64,000 nt of DNA, from NCBI GenBank assembly GCA_021775755.1, contig JAJFHE010000025.1, forward strand, positions 162,491 through 226,490, in the 5' to 3' direction. The position numbers and the translations under genes were made by a program. Source of the DNA: Hyphomicrobiales bacterium (lineage in GTDB: Bacteria > Pseudomonadota > Alphaproteobacteria > Rhizobiales > JAJFHB01). This document shows, in pieces, positions 47,244-54,982 of the stretch. The notes beneath the pieces were generated by a model that was not told where the DNA came from, did no database searches, and saw only the letters and a list, made by a program, of their open reading frames with translations. Position 1 is the first letter of the stretch. Each line of letters begins with the position of its first letter.

Positions 47244-48303
47244 ACCGCTTCAGGTTACCTCCTGCAAGATAGCTGAGCGAAACGAGATAGACGTTCCGCC
47301 CCCGGTCGCGCAAGGAGACCACTCCGTCGTAACTGCACCGCGCCAGGCCGACGTCCCGGAATCCCAGCCTGATGCCGAAATGTTCCGCCAGTTCATCGAA
47401 GCTCTGCTCACCGTGATAGAGAAGCTTGATGTCGCCGCCCGAGGTGTCGGGAAGACAGCTTATGTCGACCAGGCAGGCACCGGAGACGGCATCGCGAAGC
47501 GCCTCGTCATAGTTGTCCTTTGTGATGTAATCCAGGTTCCGGCCGGAGAAATCCACCGGCCGCGTGTTCAGGACAATCGCTTCCAGGGCCCTGTCGAAAT
47601 GGTCAATGTGGCTCGACCCTCTACGCCCGTAATTGTAGGTTCTGGAGACTTCAGGGTAAACGACCGAGCGATCTTTGCGCTGCTCCGGCAGGCGTATCCA
47701 GTCGTCCCAGGTCTGCAAGGGCCAGATGTCGCGCAGTTCGTCCCACAAGGCGCGTGGCATGTACCAGCCAAGGCCCGGAAAGAAATCCGATCTGCAAAGA
47801 CGCGCTGGGTCTTCGACACGCCCGGGATAACCGTTGTCGTTCCATGCCGAAACCGTCCAGATGGTTGGATCGGCCTGCATCAACGCGATCGCGTGGCGGA
47901 AATAGTTGAAAAAGTCGGGAGCGATTTCGAGATCGTCCTCAAGCACAATCACGCCCTCCAGACCACGTTCATCGAAAAGCTGCCGGAACGCCCAGCCGTA
48001 ATGCTGCGAGATGCGGTAATAGACAGAATACTTGGAGTAGCGCTCCGCGGTACATCCCGGTTCCCAGGAGCCATCGGGCCGTGATCCATCACGCACGGGT
48101 TCGGCGAATGTCAGATGCTCGATCCGGGGTCCGTACCACTTGATTGCCTTGCTGACGCGTTTCTCCGTGCCGTCCTGCGACACGAATATGCGGCGCCCCG
48201 GCTCATCGTCATTGGCAAAAACGGCATCCAGCGCACGCCGCAAATAAGCTGGCCGGTCGCAGGCAAAGACAACGAGCGGTATCGGTTCACGAGCCATCGG
48301 CAT
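47212..48303 (-). CDS. GnT-I (GT13)-like glycosyltransferase
   Basis: A 363-residue GT-A enzyme closely resembling eukaryotic N-acetylglucosaminyltransferase I. Blocks in order: IPLVVFACDRPAYLRRALDA; IFVSQDGTEKRV; YYRISQHYGWAFRQLF; VIVLEDDLEIAPDFFNYFR with the metal-binding EDD at 122-124; WTVSAWNDNG (149-158); RSDFFPGLGWYM; TWDDWIRLPEQR with the putative base Asp (199-209); and PEVSRTYNYGRRGSSH. All have close counterparts in animal MGAT1. There is no membrane anchor, so it should act in the cytoplasm. In MGAT1 the donor is UDP-GlcNAc; whether that holds here is inference. Confidence 0.85.
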   Translation of the reverse strand: MPMAREPIPLVVFACDRPAYLRRALDAVFANDDEPGRRIFVSQDGTEKRVSKAIKWYGPRIEHLTFAEPVRDGSRPDGSWEPGCTAERYSKYSVYYRISQHYGWAFRQLFDERGLEGVIVLEDDLEIAPDFFNYFRHAIALMQADPTIWTVSAWNDNGYPGRVEDPARLCRSDFFPGLGWYMPRALWDELRDIWPLQTWDDWIRLPEQRKDRSVVYPEVSRTYNYGRRGSSHIDHFDRALEAIVLNTRPVDFSGRNLDYITKDNYDEALRDAVSGACLVDISCLPDTSGGDIKLLYHGEQSFDELAEHFGIRLGFRDVGLARCSYDGVVSLRDRGRNVYLVSLSYLAGGNLKRSSRTRPAPLA

Positions 48304-48426
48304 CTATTGTCTTCGGCCTGGAGGGGCGTAGCGGCGTCCGCTCCGCACATCGGCAATTTTCATGCTGTTTGCGGGACGTGCCAGTAATAGGAAAAGCGGC
48401 CCGGTTGCAATAGAGGCCACACCTGC

Positions 48427-49524
48427 TCACGTCCCGAGCCTCATCCAGCGACTTCCCCGAGCCGCAACTGCGTTACGCAGATGCTTGCGCCACCACGGCA
48501 CCGTCAGCTTGGACCAGTCGTACGCGCCCTCGGTGAGGCGCGTTTCGAACTCCCGGGATTTCTCTGCAAGCGTATCGTCGGTCACCTCGCAATAGTGATC
48601 GACCTCCCAGACCGGCAGATCCGCAAACAAGGGCGACATGGCGGGATTACGCATGACAATCGGCACACAGCCAAGCGCAAGTGCCTCCCAGGTGCGGTGA
48701 CAATCATGGCCGCCTCCGGGAGGACTGGCAACGAACCGGCACCGCGCCATCGCCTGCCAGAGGGGCCCCCGCGGCACCTGAAAGCGCTCGATACGAGCGG
48801 CGCGCAGCCGTTCGCATGCCACCTGGCACTGCATCCTGTCATCGATGTTGGATTCGATGTTGAATTGTACATAAACAACCGGGGAGCGCTGTATCCACGG
48901 TGCGGCGGCATCGCGGCAGCCAAGCAGTTCATCCTCCTGACTCTGCGGCGTTTGCCCCTTCTCCATACCCCATGTCTTGACCGTTCCGCGATGAATGCTG
49001 TGGAAGTCGAGCCCGACGGGCACGGGAAAGGCGCGCCGGTGAACCAAATCCAGATTCTGTGCAATCACGGCGACAACCCGCCAGTCACGAGGAAACCCTG
49101 CCTTCAGAAATTTTTCGGGCAGCGCTTCGGAGAAGACGGACCAGATGCTGTCTCCGCTGACGATGACGATGGGGCGTATCAGGGACGGCAACACATGCAC
49201 GAAGAATTCCTCCATGCGATAGCCGTTCACATAAACAAACACGGGATTTCCAAGATGGCAGTTGATCGCCCAGATATAGCACCTGGCCCAATCCGCTGTG
49301 GCTTCCCCCAACCCCGGAGAAAGGGCGGGATAAACATCTGCGAGCCCGGCGGCCATCGCCTTTGACCAGACGATGGCGTGCTCGGTGCGGGCGGTGCGCA
49401 GGTCGTAGTCGATATCGCCGAGTTGTTCGTTCAGCTGCGATGTGTCGACGAATTTCCGTCGCATGGCGGCCAGCGAGAACCCAGGCAGACCGGGCATCGT
49501 CACGCATCGTCTCCCATTGCTCAT
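48427..49524 (-). CDS. Exostosin/GT47-like putative glycosyltransferase
   Basis: A 365-residue protein. The recognisable part is C-terminal: FVASPPGGGHDCHRTWEALA followed by LGCVPIVMRNPAMSPLFADL and PVWEVDHY, the pattern of exostosin-type (GT47) proteins in which a dilute SPxGxGxDCHRxWEAL motif ends the nucleotide-sugar domain. The N-terminal half is unassigned. The start is uncertain: ATG at 49524 is used here, a GTG at 49503 has GGGAG 7 nt upstream. It lies 123 nt ahead of the GnT-I-like gene. Confidence 0.6.
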   Translation of the reverse strand: MSNGRRCVTMPGLPGFSLAAMRRKFVDTSQLNEQLGDIDYDLRTARTEHAIVWSKAMAAGLADVYPALSPGLGEATADWARCYIWAINCHLGNPVFVYVNGYRMEEFFVHVLPSLIRPIVIVSGDSIWSVFSEALPEKFLKAGFPRDWRVVAVIAQNLDLVHRRAFPVPVGLDFHSIHRGTVKTWGMEKGQTPQSQEDELLGCRDAAAPWIQRSPVVYVQFNIESNIDDRMQCQVACERLRAARIERFQVPRGPLWQAMARCRFVASPPGGGHDCHRTWEALALGCVPIVMRNPAMSPLFADLPVWEVDHYCEVTDDTLAEKSREFETRLTEGAYDWSKLTVPWWRKHLRNAVAARGSRWMRLGT

Positions 49525-49765
49525 CTCTCCCGCATTTGCGTGGCCACCCGGCCGGTTACGCCTGCCCGCTCGCAACTGCGGGCGCGCATCGCAATATGGC
49601 AAATGGAATCAACAGCTTCAACGTGCAAAGAAAATTGCCTTACGGCTTTCACCGACGAGCAAGCGCATTGTTGGGGACCAACATCGGGCTTGAGCCCTCG
49701 CGCCTTGACATTTTCAGATTGAATCGGCGCATCACTTGGGATATCACGCGCGGACAGGCATCTCT

Positions 49766-49839
49766 TGGGGAATAGTTTAACGGTAGAACGACGGGTTCTG
49801 GCCCCGTTAGTCCAGGTTCGAATCCTGGTTCCCCAGCCA
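49766..49839 (+). tRNA. tRNA-Gln (anticodon CTG)
   Basis: A 74-nt cloverleaf including an encoded CCA. Acceptor stem TGGGGAA/TTCCCCA with discriminator G, anticodon stem ACGGG/CCCGT around the loop TTCTGGC (anticodon CTG, codon CAG), T arm CCAGG-TTCGAAT-CCTGG. The D arm is GTTT-AACGGTA-GAAC. A perfect -35 TTGACA lies at 49705-49710, but the -10 at the expected place is weak. It separates the glycosyltransferase cluster from the acyl-CoA region. Confidence 0.95.
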
Positions 49840-49924
49840 GCCGGCCCTCCATCCCTCAGTTCTCTCTCCAAGTTTCGTGACATCCGCGGCACCCGTTGCG
49901 CTGTTCCGGGCGCATCAATGTGCG

Positions 49925-49953
49925 TTGACCAAAAATCTAACGTCCGTTAGAAT
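49925..49953 (+). promoter_or_regulatory. Promoter of the acyl-CoA dehydrogenase unit
   Basis: TTGACC (49925-49930), a 17-nt spacer and TAGAAT (49948-49953) form a strong sigma-70-type promoter on the plus strand. It lies 42 nt ahead of the likely GTG start at 49995. A 14-bp palindrome fills the spacer (next entry). Confidence 0.7.
49937..49950. promoter_or_regulatory. Palindromic operator between -35 and -10, probably for the TetR regulator
   Basis: CTAACG-TC-CGTTAG is a perfect 6+6 inverted repeat with a 2-nt centre, placed between the -35 and the end of the -10 of the dehydrogenase promoter. A bound dimer would block RNA polymerase. The TetR-family gene 2 kb downstream is the natural candidate. 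Confidence 0.65.
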
Positions 49954-49994
49954 ATCCTTGAACCGTTGTGAACAATCGCTGTGGAGGGCGACCT

Positions 49995-51152
49995 GTGCCA
50001 CACCATCTGACGAGTGAGCAAACCGCGTTCCGCGATGCGGCCGAACGCTTTGCCCGCGACAAGCTCGCACCGCAGTATCAGACACGCGCCAAAGCACATG
50101 CCCTTGACCGCGATGTGCTGCGCGAGATGGGAGCGTTGGGCCTGATCGGCGTCGACTTGCCGGAAGACCAAGGCGGGCTGGGTGAGACATCGGTTACCTC
50201 CGGCATCATCACCGAGCAAATCGCCTACGCGGATTTCAATGTCAGCTATGTGCAGCTGCTGGCCTCGCTCCTTGGGGGCATGGTGGTGAAACACGCCTCG
50301 CCGGATCTGGTTCAGGAGTGGATCCCCAAAATCATCGCCGGCGAAAAGCTGATTGGCCTGGGTCTCACCGAACCCAGAGGCGGCTCCGATGCGGCAGGAC
50401 TTCAGGTGCGCGCCGAAAAATCGGGTAATGGCTGGCGCCTTAACGGTGAGAAAACCTCGTTCAGCCTGTCGGATCAGGCCGATGTGGCGATCATCTTCGC
50501 CAGAACCGGCGATCCGGCCGGCAAGGCGCGCGGGGTGAGTGCGTTTCTGGTCGATCTCACTGAAAAAGGCATCACGCGCTCCCACTTCGACGATATAGGC
50601 ACCAAACCCGTCGGGCGGGGTTCGGTTTTCTTCGACGATGCATTCGTGCCGGCCGAATGCCTGATGGCGGAACAGGACCGGGCATTCGGCACCGTGATGG
50701 CGGGTTTCGACTACAGCCGCGCGCTCATCGGACTGCAGTGCGTTGCCCCGGCGCAGGCTTCGGTGGACGAGACCTGGACATATGTCGGCGAGCGCGAAGC
50801 CTTCGACACGCCGATCGTGCAGTTTCAGGGAGTGAGTTTTCCGTTGGCGGAAGCGGAAACCCAACTCACGATGATGCGTGAGCTTTGCTACCACACCCTG
50901 GCGCTGCGCGATAACGACCAGCCACACACTTCGGAAGCCGCCATGTGCAAGTGGTATGTGCCGAAGACGGCCTGCGAGATCCTGCACCAGTGCCTGATTC
51001 TGCACGGCCATTACGGCTACACCACCGACCTGCCGCATCATCAGCGCTATTGCGATGTGCTCGGCCTGCAGATCGGCGACGGCACGGCACAAATCCAGAA
51101 GCTTGTTATTGCGCGGGAGAAGGCCGGACGCGTTGCCCTGCAATATGACTGA
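49995..51152 (+). CDS. Acyl-CoA dehydrogenase family protein
   Basis: FAD-dependent alpha,beta-dehydrogenation of an acyl-CoA. The 385-residue protein has the usual three parts: N-terminal helical domain (LTSEQTAFRDAAERFARDKL), the middle beta domain with GLTEPRGGSDAAGL, and C-terminal helices with ILHGHYGYTTDLPHHQRYCD and IGDGTAQIQKLVIAREKAG. The glutamate common in the final motif (EGTxxIQ) is replaced by Asp. Cyclohexanecarboxyl-CoA dehydrogenases are one possible relative, but the substrate is unknown. The GTG at 49995 follows GGAGGG by 6 nt and is preferred over 49968. Confidence 0.9.
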   Translation: MPHHLTSEQTAFRDAAERFARDKLAPQYQTRAKAHALDRDVLREMGALGLIGVDLPEDQGGLGETSVTSGIITEQIAYADFNVSYVQLLASLLGGMVVKHASPDLVQEWIPKIIAGEKLIGLGLTEPRGGSDAAGLQVRAEKSGNGWRLNGEKTSFSLSDQADVAIIFARTGDPAGKARGVSAFLVDLTEKGITRSHFDDIGTKPVGRGSVFFDDAFVPAECLMAEQDRAFGTVMAGFDYSRALIGLQCVAPAQASVDETWTYVGEREAFDTPIVQFQGVSFPLAEAETQLTMMRELCYHTLALRDNDQPHTSEAAMCKWYVPKTACEILHQCLILHGHYGYTTDLPHHQRYCDVLGLQIGDGTAQIQKLVIAREKAGRVALQYD

Positions 51153-51164
51153 GGGTGTGAACCC

Positions 51165-51944
51165 ATGACGAATCCAGTGCTGCAATCGATCGAAGATGGT
51201 GTCGGCATTATCGAGCTGGCGCGGCCGGAAAAGTTCAACTGCCTCTCCACAGACACAATGACCGGGATCGATGAGGCACTGGCCGCGTTCGAAACAGACC
51301 GGAATGTCCGCGCTATTCTCGTAAGATCGCAAGGCAAGCACTTTTGCACAGGCGCAGACCTTGAAGAGGTGCAGGCGACGAAACACTCCAGTGAGGAACT
51401 GGACCGTTTTATCGACTGCGGCCAGAGCACGCTTTCCCGGCTCGAGGCAAGCCCTCTGCCCGTCGTCGTCGCGGTGCAGGGTTTGTGCCTCGCCGGCGGT
51501 ATTGAGCTGATGCTGGCGGGCGACATCTGCATTGCCGCTGAGGGTGCACAATTTGGCGATCAGCATGCGCAGTTTGGCTTGATTCCCGGCTGGGGCGGTA
51601 GCCAACGGCTAACCCGCATACTCGGGTTACGCCGCGCCCTGGACCTCCTTTACAGCGCCAGGTGGATGAGTGCCACGGAAGCTCATGCGGCCGGTCTCGT
51701 GAACATGGTCGCCGAAGACGAAAACCTGCACGGAGAGGCGCTTGCGTTTTGCCACACCCTGACGACACGCAGCCGCGTTGGCCTTAGCGAGATGAAACGT
51801 CTGGCCCGCGACGGCCTTGAGCTTACCCTCGACGCCGCGATGCAGCTTGAGCGCGAGGCGGCCGTGCGCCATCTGCAAAGCGCCGATGCTGCCGAAGGCC
51901 TTGCTGCATTCGAAGCGCGCCGGAAACCCAAGTTCACACAATAG
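51165..51944 (+). CDS. Enoyl-CoA hydratase/isomerase family protein
   Basis: A 259-residue crotonase-fold protein. The oxyanion-hole regions are VRSQGKHFCTGADLEEV and VAVQGLCLAGGIELMLAGD, followed by FGDQHAQFGLIPGWGGSQRL with one of the typical catalytic acidic positions. It should hydrate or isomerise the product of the preceding dehydrogenase (12 nt apart). It ends inside a 22-bp tandem duplication, and converges on the TetR gene, whose stop lies in the second copy. Confidence 0.9.
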   Translation: MTNPVLQSIEDGVGIIELARPEKFNCLSTDTMTGIDEALAAFETDRNVRAILVRSQGKHFCTGADLEEVQATKHSSEELDRFIDCGQSTLSRLEASPLPVVVAVQGLCLAGGIELMLAGDICIAAEGAQFGDQHAQFGLIPGWGGSQRLTRILGLRRALDLLYSARWMSATEAHAAGLVNMVAEDENLHGEALAFCHTLTTRSRVGLSEMKRLARDGLELTLDAAMQLEREAAVRHLQSADAAEGLAAFEARRKPKFTQ

Positions 51945-51986
51945 ATGCGGCCGAAGACGCCTAGAGATGCGGCCGAAGACGCCTAG
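51943..51986. repeat. Perfect 22-bp tandem duplication between convergent genes
   Basis: 51943-51964 and 51965-51986 are identical (AGATGCGGCCGAAGACGCCT followed by AG). The first copy contains the hydratase stop at its edge, the second the TetR stop. Without the duplication the two genes would end within about 17 nt of each other. Confidence 0.95.
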
Positions 51987-52627
51987 CCGGGAGCGTCGCC
52001 GGTCTCGGCCGAAATTCCATAGAGGATAAGATCTGCGTAGCGCGCCGCAACGGTGGCAACGGAGTGCTTTTCTCCGTCGAACCACTCAGCGGTCCAGTTC
52101 AACGCGCCCAGCAGAAACTGGCGTAACGGCGCGATGTCCACCCCCTCACGCAATTGTCCGGCCATTTGCGCATCGATCAGCAGCGTGTCCCAGAGTTCAG
52201 CGTACGCGCGCCGCAAGGGATAGTGGCGTTCGCGAATTTCTTCGGGCAACTGGCTGTATATGCGGATGTTCACCGACGTGAATTCGCTGCGTTCGAGGAT
52301 CAGGGCCAGGTGCGTTTTCACCGCACCGGCGATCCGCACCCGATAATCGGATTCCGCTTCGCTCGATTGAAGCTCGGCTTTCACGCCGTCAAAAATTTCG
52401 CGCACACCCTGATCCAGGATGACGTCGAGAATCTCTTCCTTCGAATCGAAGTGATAGTAAATGCTGCCCGCCTTCATACCCGCCGCCGCGGCAATATCAC
52501 GAAGAGTAGACGCTGCGTATCCTCGTTCACGAAACAGGCTTGCAGCAGCTCTCAGGATCACGTCATGGGATCTGTCGAACTTAGAGCTGGCATTCCCTAG
52601 CAAACTGTTCTGGGCTTCAAGAGACAT
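51983..52627 (-). CDS. TetR/AcrR family transcriptional regulator
   Basis: A 214-residue repressor-type protein. The N-terminal helix-turn-helix is TLRDIAAAAGMKAGSIYYHF within a standard TetR DNA-binding domain (about 20-70); the C-terminal ligand domain is all-helical and contains EWFDGEKHS. It lies between the enoyl-CoA hydratase (convergent) and the CoA-transferase (divergent). Its likely operators are the palindromes at 49937-49950 and 52663-52676, with an acyl-CoA as plausible ligand. Confidence 0.92.
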   Translation of the reverse strand: MSLEAQNSLLGNASSKFDRSHDVILRAAASLFRERGYAASTLRDIAAAAGMKAGSIYYHFDSKEEILDVILDQGVREIFDGVKAELQSSEAESDYRVRIAGAVKTHLALILERSEFTSVNIRIYSQLPEEIRERHYPLRRAYAELWDTLLIDAQMAGQLREGVDIAPLRQFLLGALNWTAEWFDGEKHSVATVAARYADLILYGISAETGDAPG

Positions 52628-52662
52628 ACGGCAATGTGTGTTTGTGGATCGTCAAGCTGCGT

Positions 52663-52676
52663 CTAAGGGACCTTAC
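52663..52676. promoter_or_regulatory. Second palindrome, in the TetR/CoA-transferase gap
   Basis: CTAAGG-GA-CCTTAC has a 5+5 inverted repeat with a 2-nt centre and the same architecture (TAAsG-NN-CsTTA) as the palindrome in the dehydrogenase promoter. It lies 36 nt ahead of the TetR start codon and 67 nt ahead of the CoA-transferase start. I could not place a convincing promoter around it. Confidence 0.5.
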
Positions 52677-52742
52677 ACTTGTTAGAAAACAATGCAATCA
52701 TCCCCCCTTGGCGAAGAAATTCTGCGGAGTAAGGAAGCGCGA

Positions 52743-53921
52743 ATGGGCGTATTGAACGGTTACAGAGTGCTTGATTTCGGCCGTTATGTAGCCGGGCCCT
52801 ACTGTGCGACGCTGCTTGCGGATTTTGGCGCCGAGGTGATCCGCATCGAAAAGCTGGCAGGATCGGAAGACCGCTACACCATGCCTGTGGAACCGGATGG
52901 CGCGGGTGCGCTGTTCCTTCAGGTAAACCGAAACAAGAAGGGTATGACCCTCAACCCGATGAAGCCCGAGGGCCGTGAAGTTGTCGCAAAGCTCGTGGAA
53001 ACCGCCGATGTCGTGGTAGCGAACTTGCCGGCCCCCGGCCTCAAGGCAATGGGGCTCGACTATGAAACACTCCGCGCCATCAAACCCGACATCATTCTGA
53101 CAACCATTTCGACATTTGGCACAGGCGGCCCCTATAGCGACCGGGTCGGCTTTGACGGACTGGCGCAGGTCATGTCGGGGGGCGCGTATCTGTCCGGCCC
53201 GGAAGGGTCACCGACCCGATTTGTCCTGCCCGTCGTCGACTTCGGCACCGCTATGATGGCGGCCTATGGGACGGTGACCGCGCTGCTGCACCGGGAGCGG
53301 ACCGGAGAAGGACAGATTGTGGAAGGCGCGCTTTTGAACACGGCGCTGACTTATGCCAACGCCTATCTGATCGAACAGAGCCTGACAGGTTGCGACCGTG
53401 TCTCGACCCACAACCGGGCTCAGATCGCCAGCCCCGCCGACATAGTGCGGACACGGGACGGATGGATCATGGTGCAGGTGATCGGGCAGCCGCTGTTCGA
53501 ACGCTGGGCGCAGATGGTCGCACGGCCCGACCTGCTCGACGATCCCCGCTATGCGAGCGATATAGGCCGCGGCGATAACGGCGAAGAGCTCACCGCCATT
53601 GCCCGCGAACACGCCGCCGGTCTCACCACGGCAGAAGCGCTCGCCGCCTATGCCGAAGCATCGGTTCCCGCCGGACCGGTTTACACACCACAGCAGGCGC
53701 TCGACGACCCCCACATCGCCGCCATGGGTTTCTTTCACGGCATGAGCTATGGCACTCTGCCCGAGGCCCCGATTGCCACCGCTCCCATAGCACTGTCGAA
53801 TTCAGCCGGCGAAATCAGGACGCCTCCGCCTGAACTCGGCCAGCACACCGACGAAATCCTGAAAGACCTCGGCTACGACCAACTTCAGATCGCCGCTCTG
53901 CGGAAGGCGCGCGCTGTTTGA
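52743..53921 (+). CDS. CaiB/BaiF family CoA-transferase
   Basis: Type III CoA-transferase that moves CoA between carboxylic acids. The 392-residue protein has VLDFGRYVAGPYCATLLADFGAEV at the start (the residues around GPYC are the family's CoA-binding entry), RNKKGMTLNPMKPEGRE with the conserved NRNK, and the catalytic Asp region FGTGGPYSDRVGFDGLAQVMSG. The ATG at 52743 has AAGGA 7 nt upstream and is preferred over 52692. It probably activates the substrate of the neighbouring dehydrogenase/hydratase pair. Confidence 0.9.
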   Translation: MGVLNGYRVLDFGRYVAGPYCATLLADFGAEVIRIEKLAGSEDRYTMPVEPDGAGALFLQVNRNKKGMTLNPMKPEGREVVAKLVETADVVVANLPAPGLKAMGLDYETLRAIKPDIILTTISTFGTGGPYSDRVGFDGLAQVMSGGAYLSGPEGSPTRFVLPVVDFGTAMMAAYGTVTALLHRERTGEGQIVEGALLNTALTYANAYLIEQSLTGCDRVSTHNRAQIASPADIVRTRDGWIMVQVIGQPLFERWAQMVARPDLLDDPRYASDIGRGDNGEELTAIAREHAAGLTTAEALAAYAEASVPAGPVYTPQQALDDPHIAAMGFFHGMSYGTLPEAPIATAPIALSNSAGEIRTPPPELGQHTDEILKDLGYDQLQIAALRKARAV

Positions 53922-54017
53922 CGCGATGCCGCAGGGACGCCCGCGCAGCTTGGAAGACGGTTTCAATGGTGTAAGCTCACGGTTCACCAATCAGTGCGTC
54001 AGACAAGGAAGACGGCG

Positions 54018-54938
54018 ATGGCCAAGAAGCCGAGGCAGAAAAGCAAACCTTCCAAGGAAACAAAAACAAAGCGGGAGCCGGAGACAGTTCCGTCCGTCCA
54101 TCGAGTTGGGCAGACCGGCGCCGACATCAAGGCGGACCGGAGCAAGATCCCCAACAAGATCTACGAAAAGGAACTGGCGGCGCTGCAAATCGAACTCGTC
54201 AAGCTGCAGGAGTGGGTCAAAGCCTCCGGACTTAAGGTGGTGGTCCTGTTCGAGGGCCGCGATGCCGCCGGCAAGGGCGGTACGATCAAACGCATGACCG
54301 AATCCTTGAACCCGCGCGTCTGCCGTGTGGTGGCACTTGGCACGCCGACGGAACGGGAGAAAACGCAATGGTACTTCCAGCGCTATGTTCCGAACCTGCC
54401 GGCGGCTGGCGAGATCGTGCTTTTTGACCGCAGCTGGTACAACCGCGCCGGCGTCGAACGTGTCATGGGGTTCTGCACGGACGAGGAATACGAAGAGTTC
54501 CTGCGCGCCTGTCCGGAATTCGAACGCATGCTGGTGCGCTCGGGCACCAAGATTATCAAGTACTGGTTCTCCGTCAGCGACGACGAACAGGAACGGCGCT
54601 TCCAAAGCCGCATCACAGATCCGACAAAGCGCTGGAAGTTGAGCCCGATGGATCTGGAATCACGCCGCCGCTGGGTTGAGTATTCCAAGGCCAAGGACAG
54701 TATGTTCGCCCACACCGACATCAAGCAGGCGCCCTGGTATGTGGTTGAAGCGGAAGTCAAGAAAAGGGCGCGCCTGAACTGCATCCGGCATTTTCTGAGC
54801 CTGATCCCGTATGAGGATCTGACGCCCGAACCGATCGAACTGCCGCCGCGGACCGCCGGTACAAGTTATGTACGGCCGCCGAAAGCGGAGCAGAACCTGG
54901 TGCCCGATCACTACGAGGCGATGGCGAAGAAGAAGTAG
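54018..54938 (+). CDS. ppk2: Polyphosphate kinase 2
   Basis: Uses polyphosphate to phosphorylate nucleoside diphosphates, or makes polyphosphate in reverse. The 306-residue protein has a basic N-terminal extension (AKKPRQKSKPSKETKTK), the Walker A EGRDAAGKGGTIKR, the FDRSWYNRAGVERVMGF Walker B/lid segment and the late WYVVEAEVKKRARLNCIRH. This is a one-domain (class I or similar) PPK2. The ATG at 54018 follows AAGGAAG by 6 nt. It sits between the CoA-transferase and the carboxylase genes, with no obvious pathway link. Confidence 0.93.
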   Translation: MAKKPRQKSKPSKETKTKREPETVPSVHRVGQTGADIKADRSKIPNKIYEKELAALQIELVKLQEWVKASGLKVVVLFEGRDAAGKGGTIKRMTESLNPRVCRVVALGTPTEREKTQWYFQRYVPNLPAAGEIVLFDRSWYNRAGVERVMGFCTDEEYEEFLRACPEFERMLVRSGTKIIKYWFSVSDDEQERRFQSRITDPTKRWKLSPMDLESRRRWVEYSKAKDSMFAHTDIKQAPWYVVEAEVKKRARLNCIRHFLSLIPYEDLTPEPIELPPRTAGTSYVRPPKAEQNLVPDHYEAMAKKK

Positions 54939-54982
54939 CGCCTAGACCGTTTCTCGTTCATATGGAATCGGTCCAGAAGGTT

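Noticed and set aside
49766..49839. tRNA-Gln as an integration site for a mobile island
   Set aside because: The glycosyltransferase cluster lies on the 5' side, and I found no integrase gene or repeat of the tRNA 3' end within the window.
49947..51605. 552-residue open frame on the minus strand opposite the dehydrogenase and hydratase genes
   Set aside because: Both plus-strand genes have clear family motifs and ribosome-binding sites; the long reverse frame is the usual antisense shadow in GC-rich sequence.
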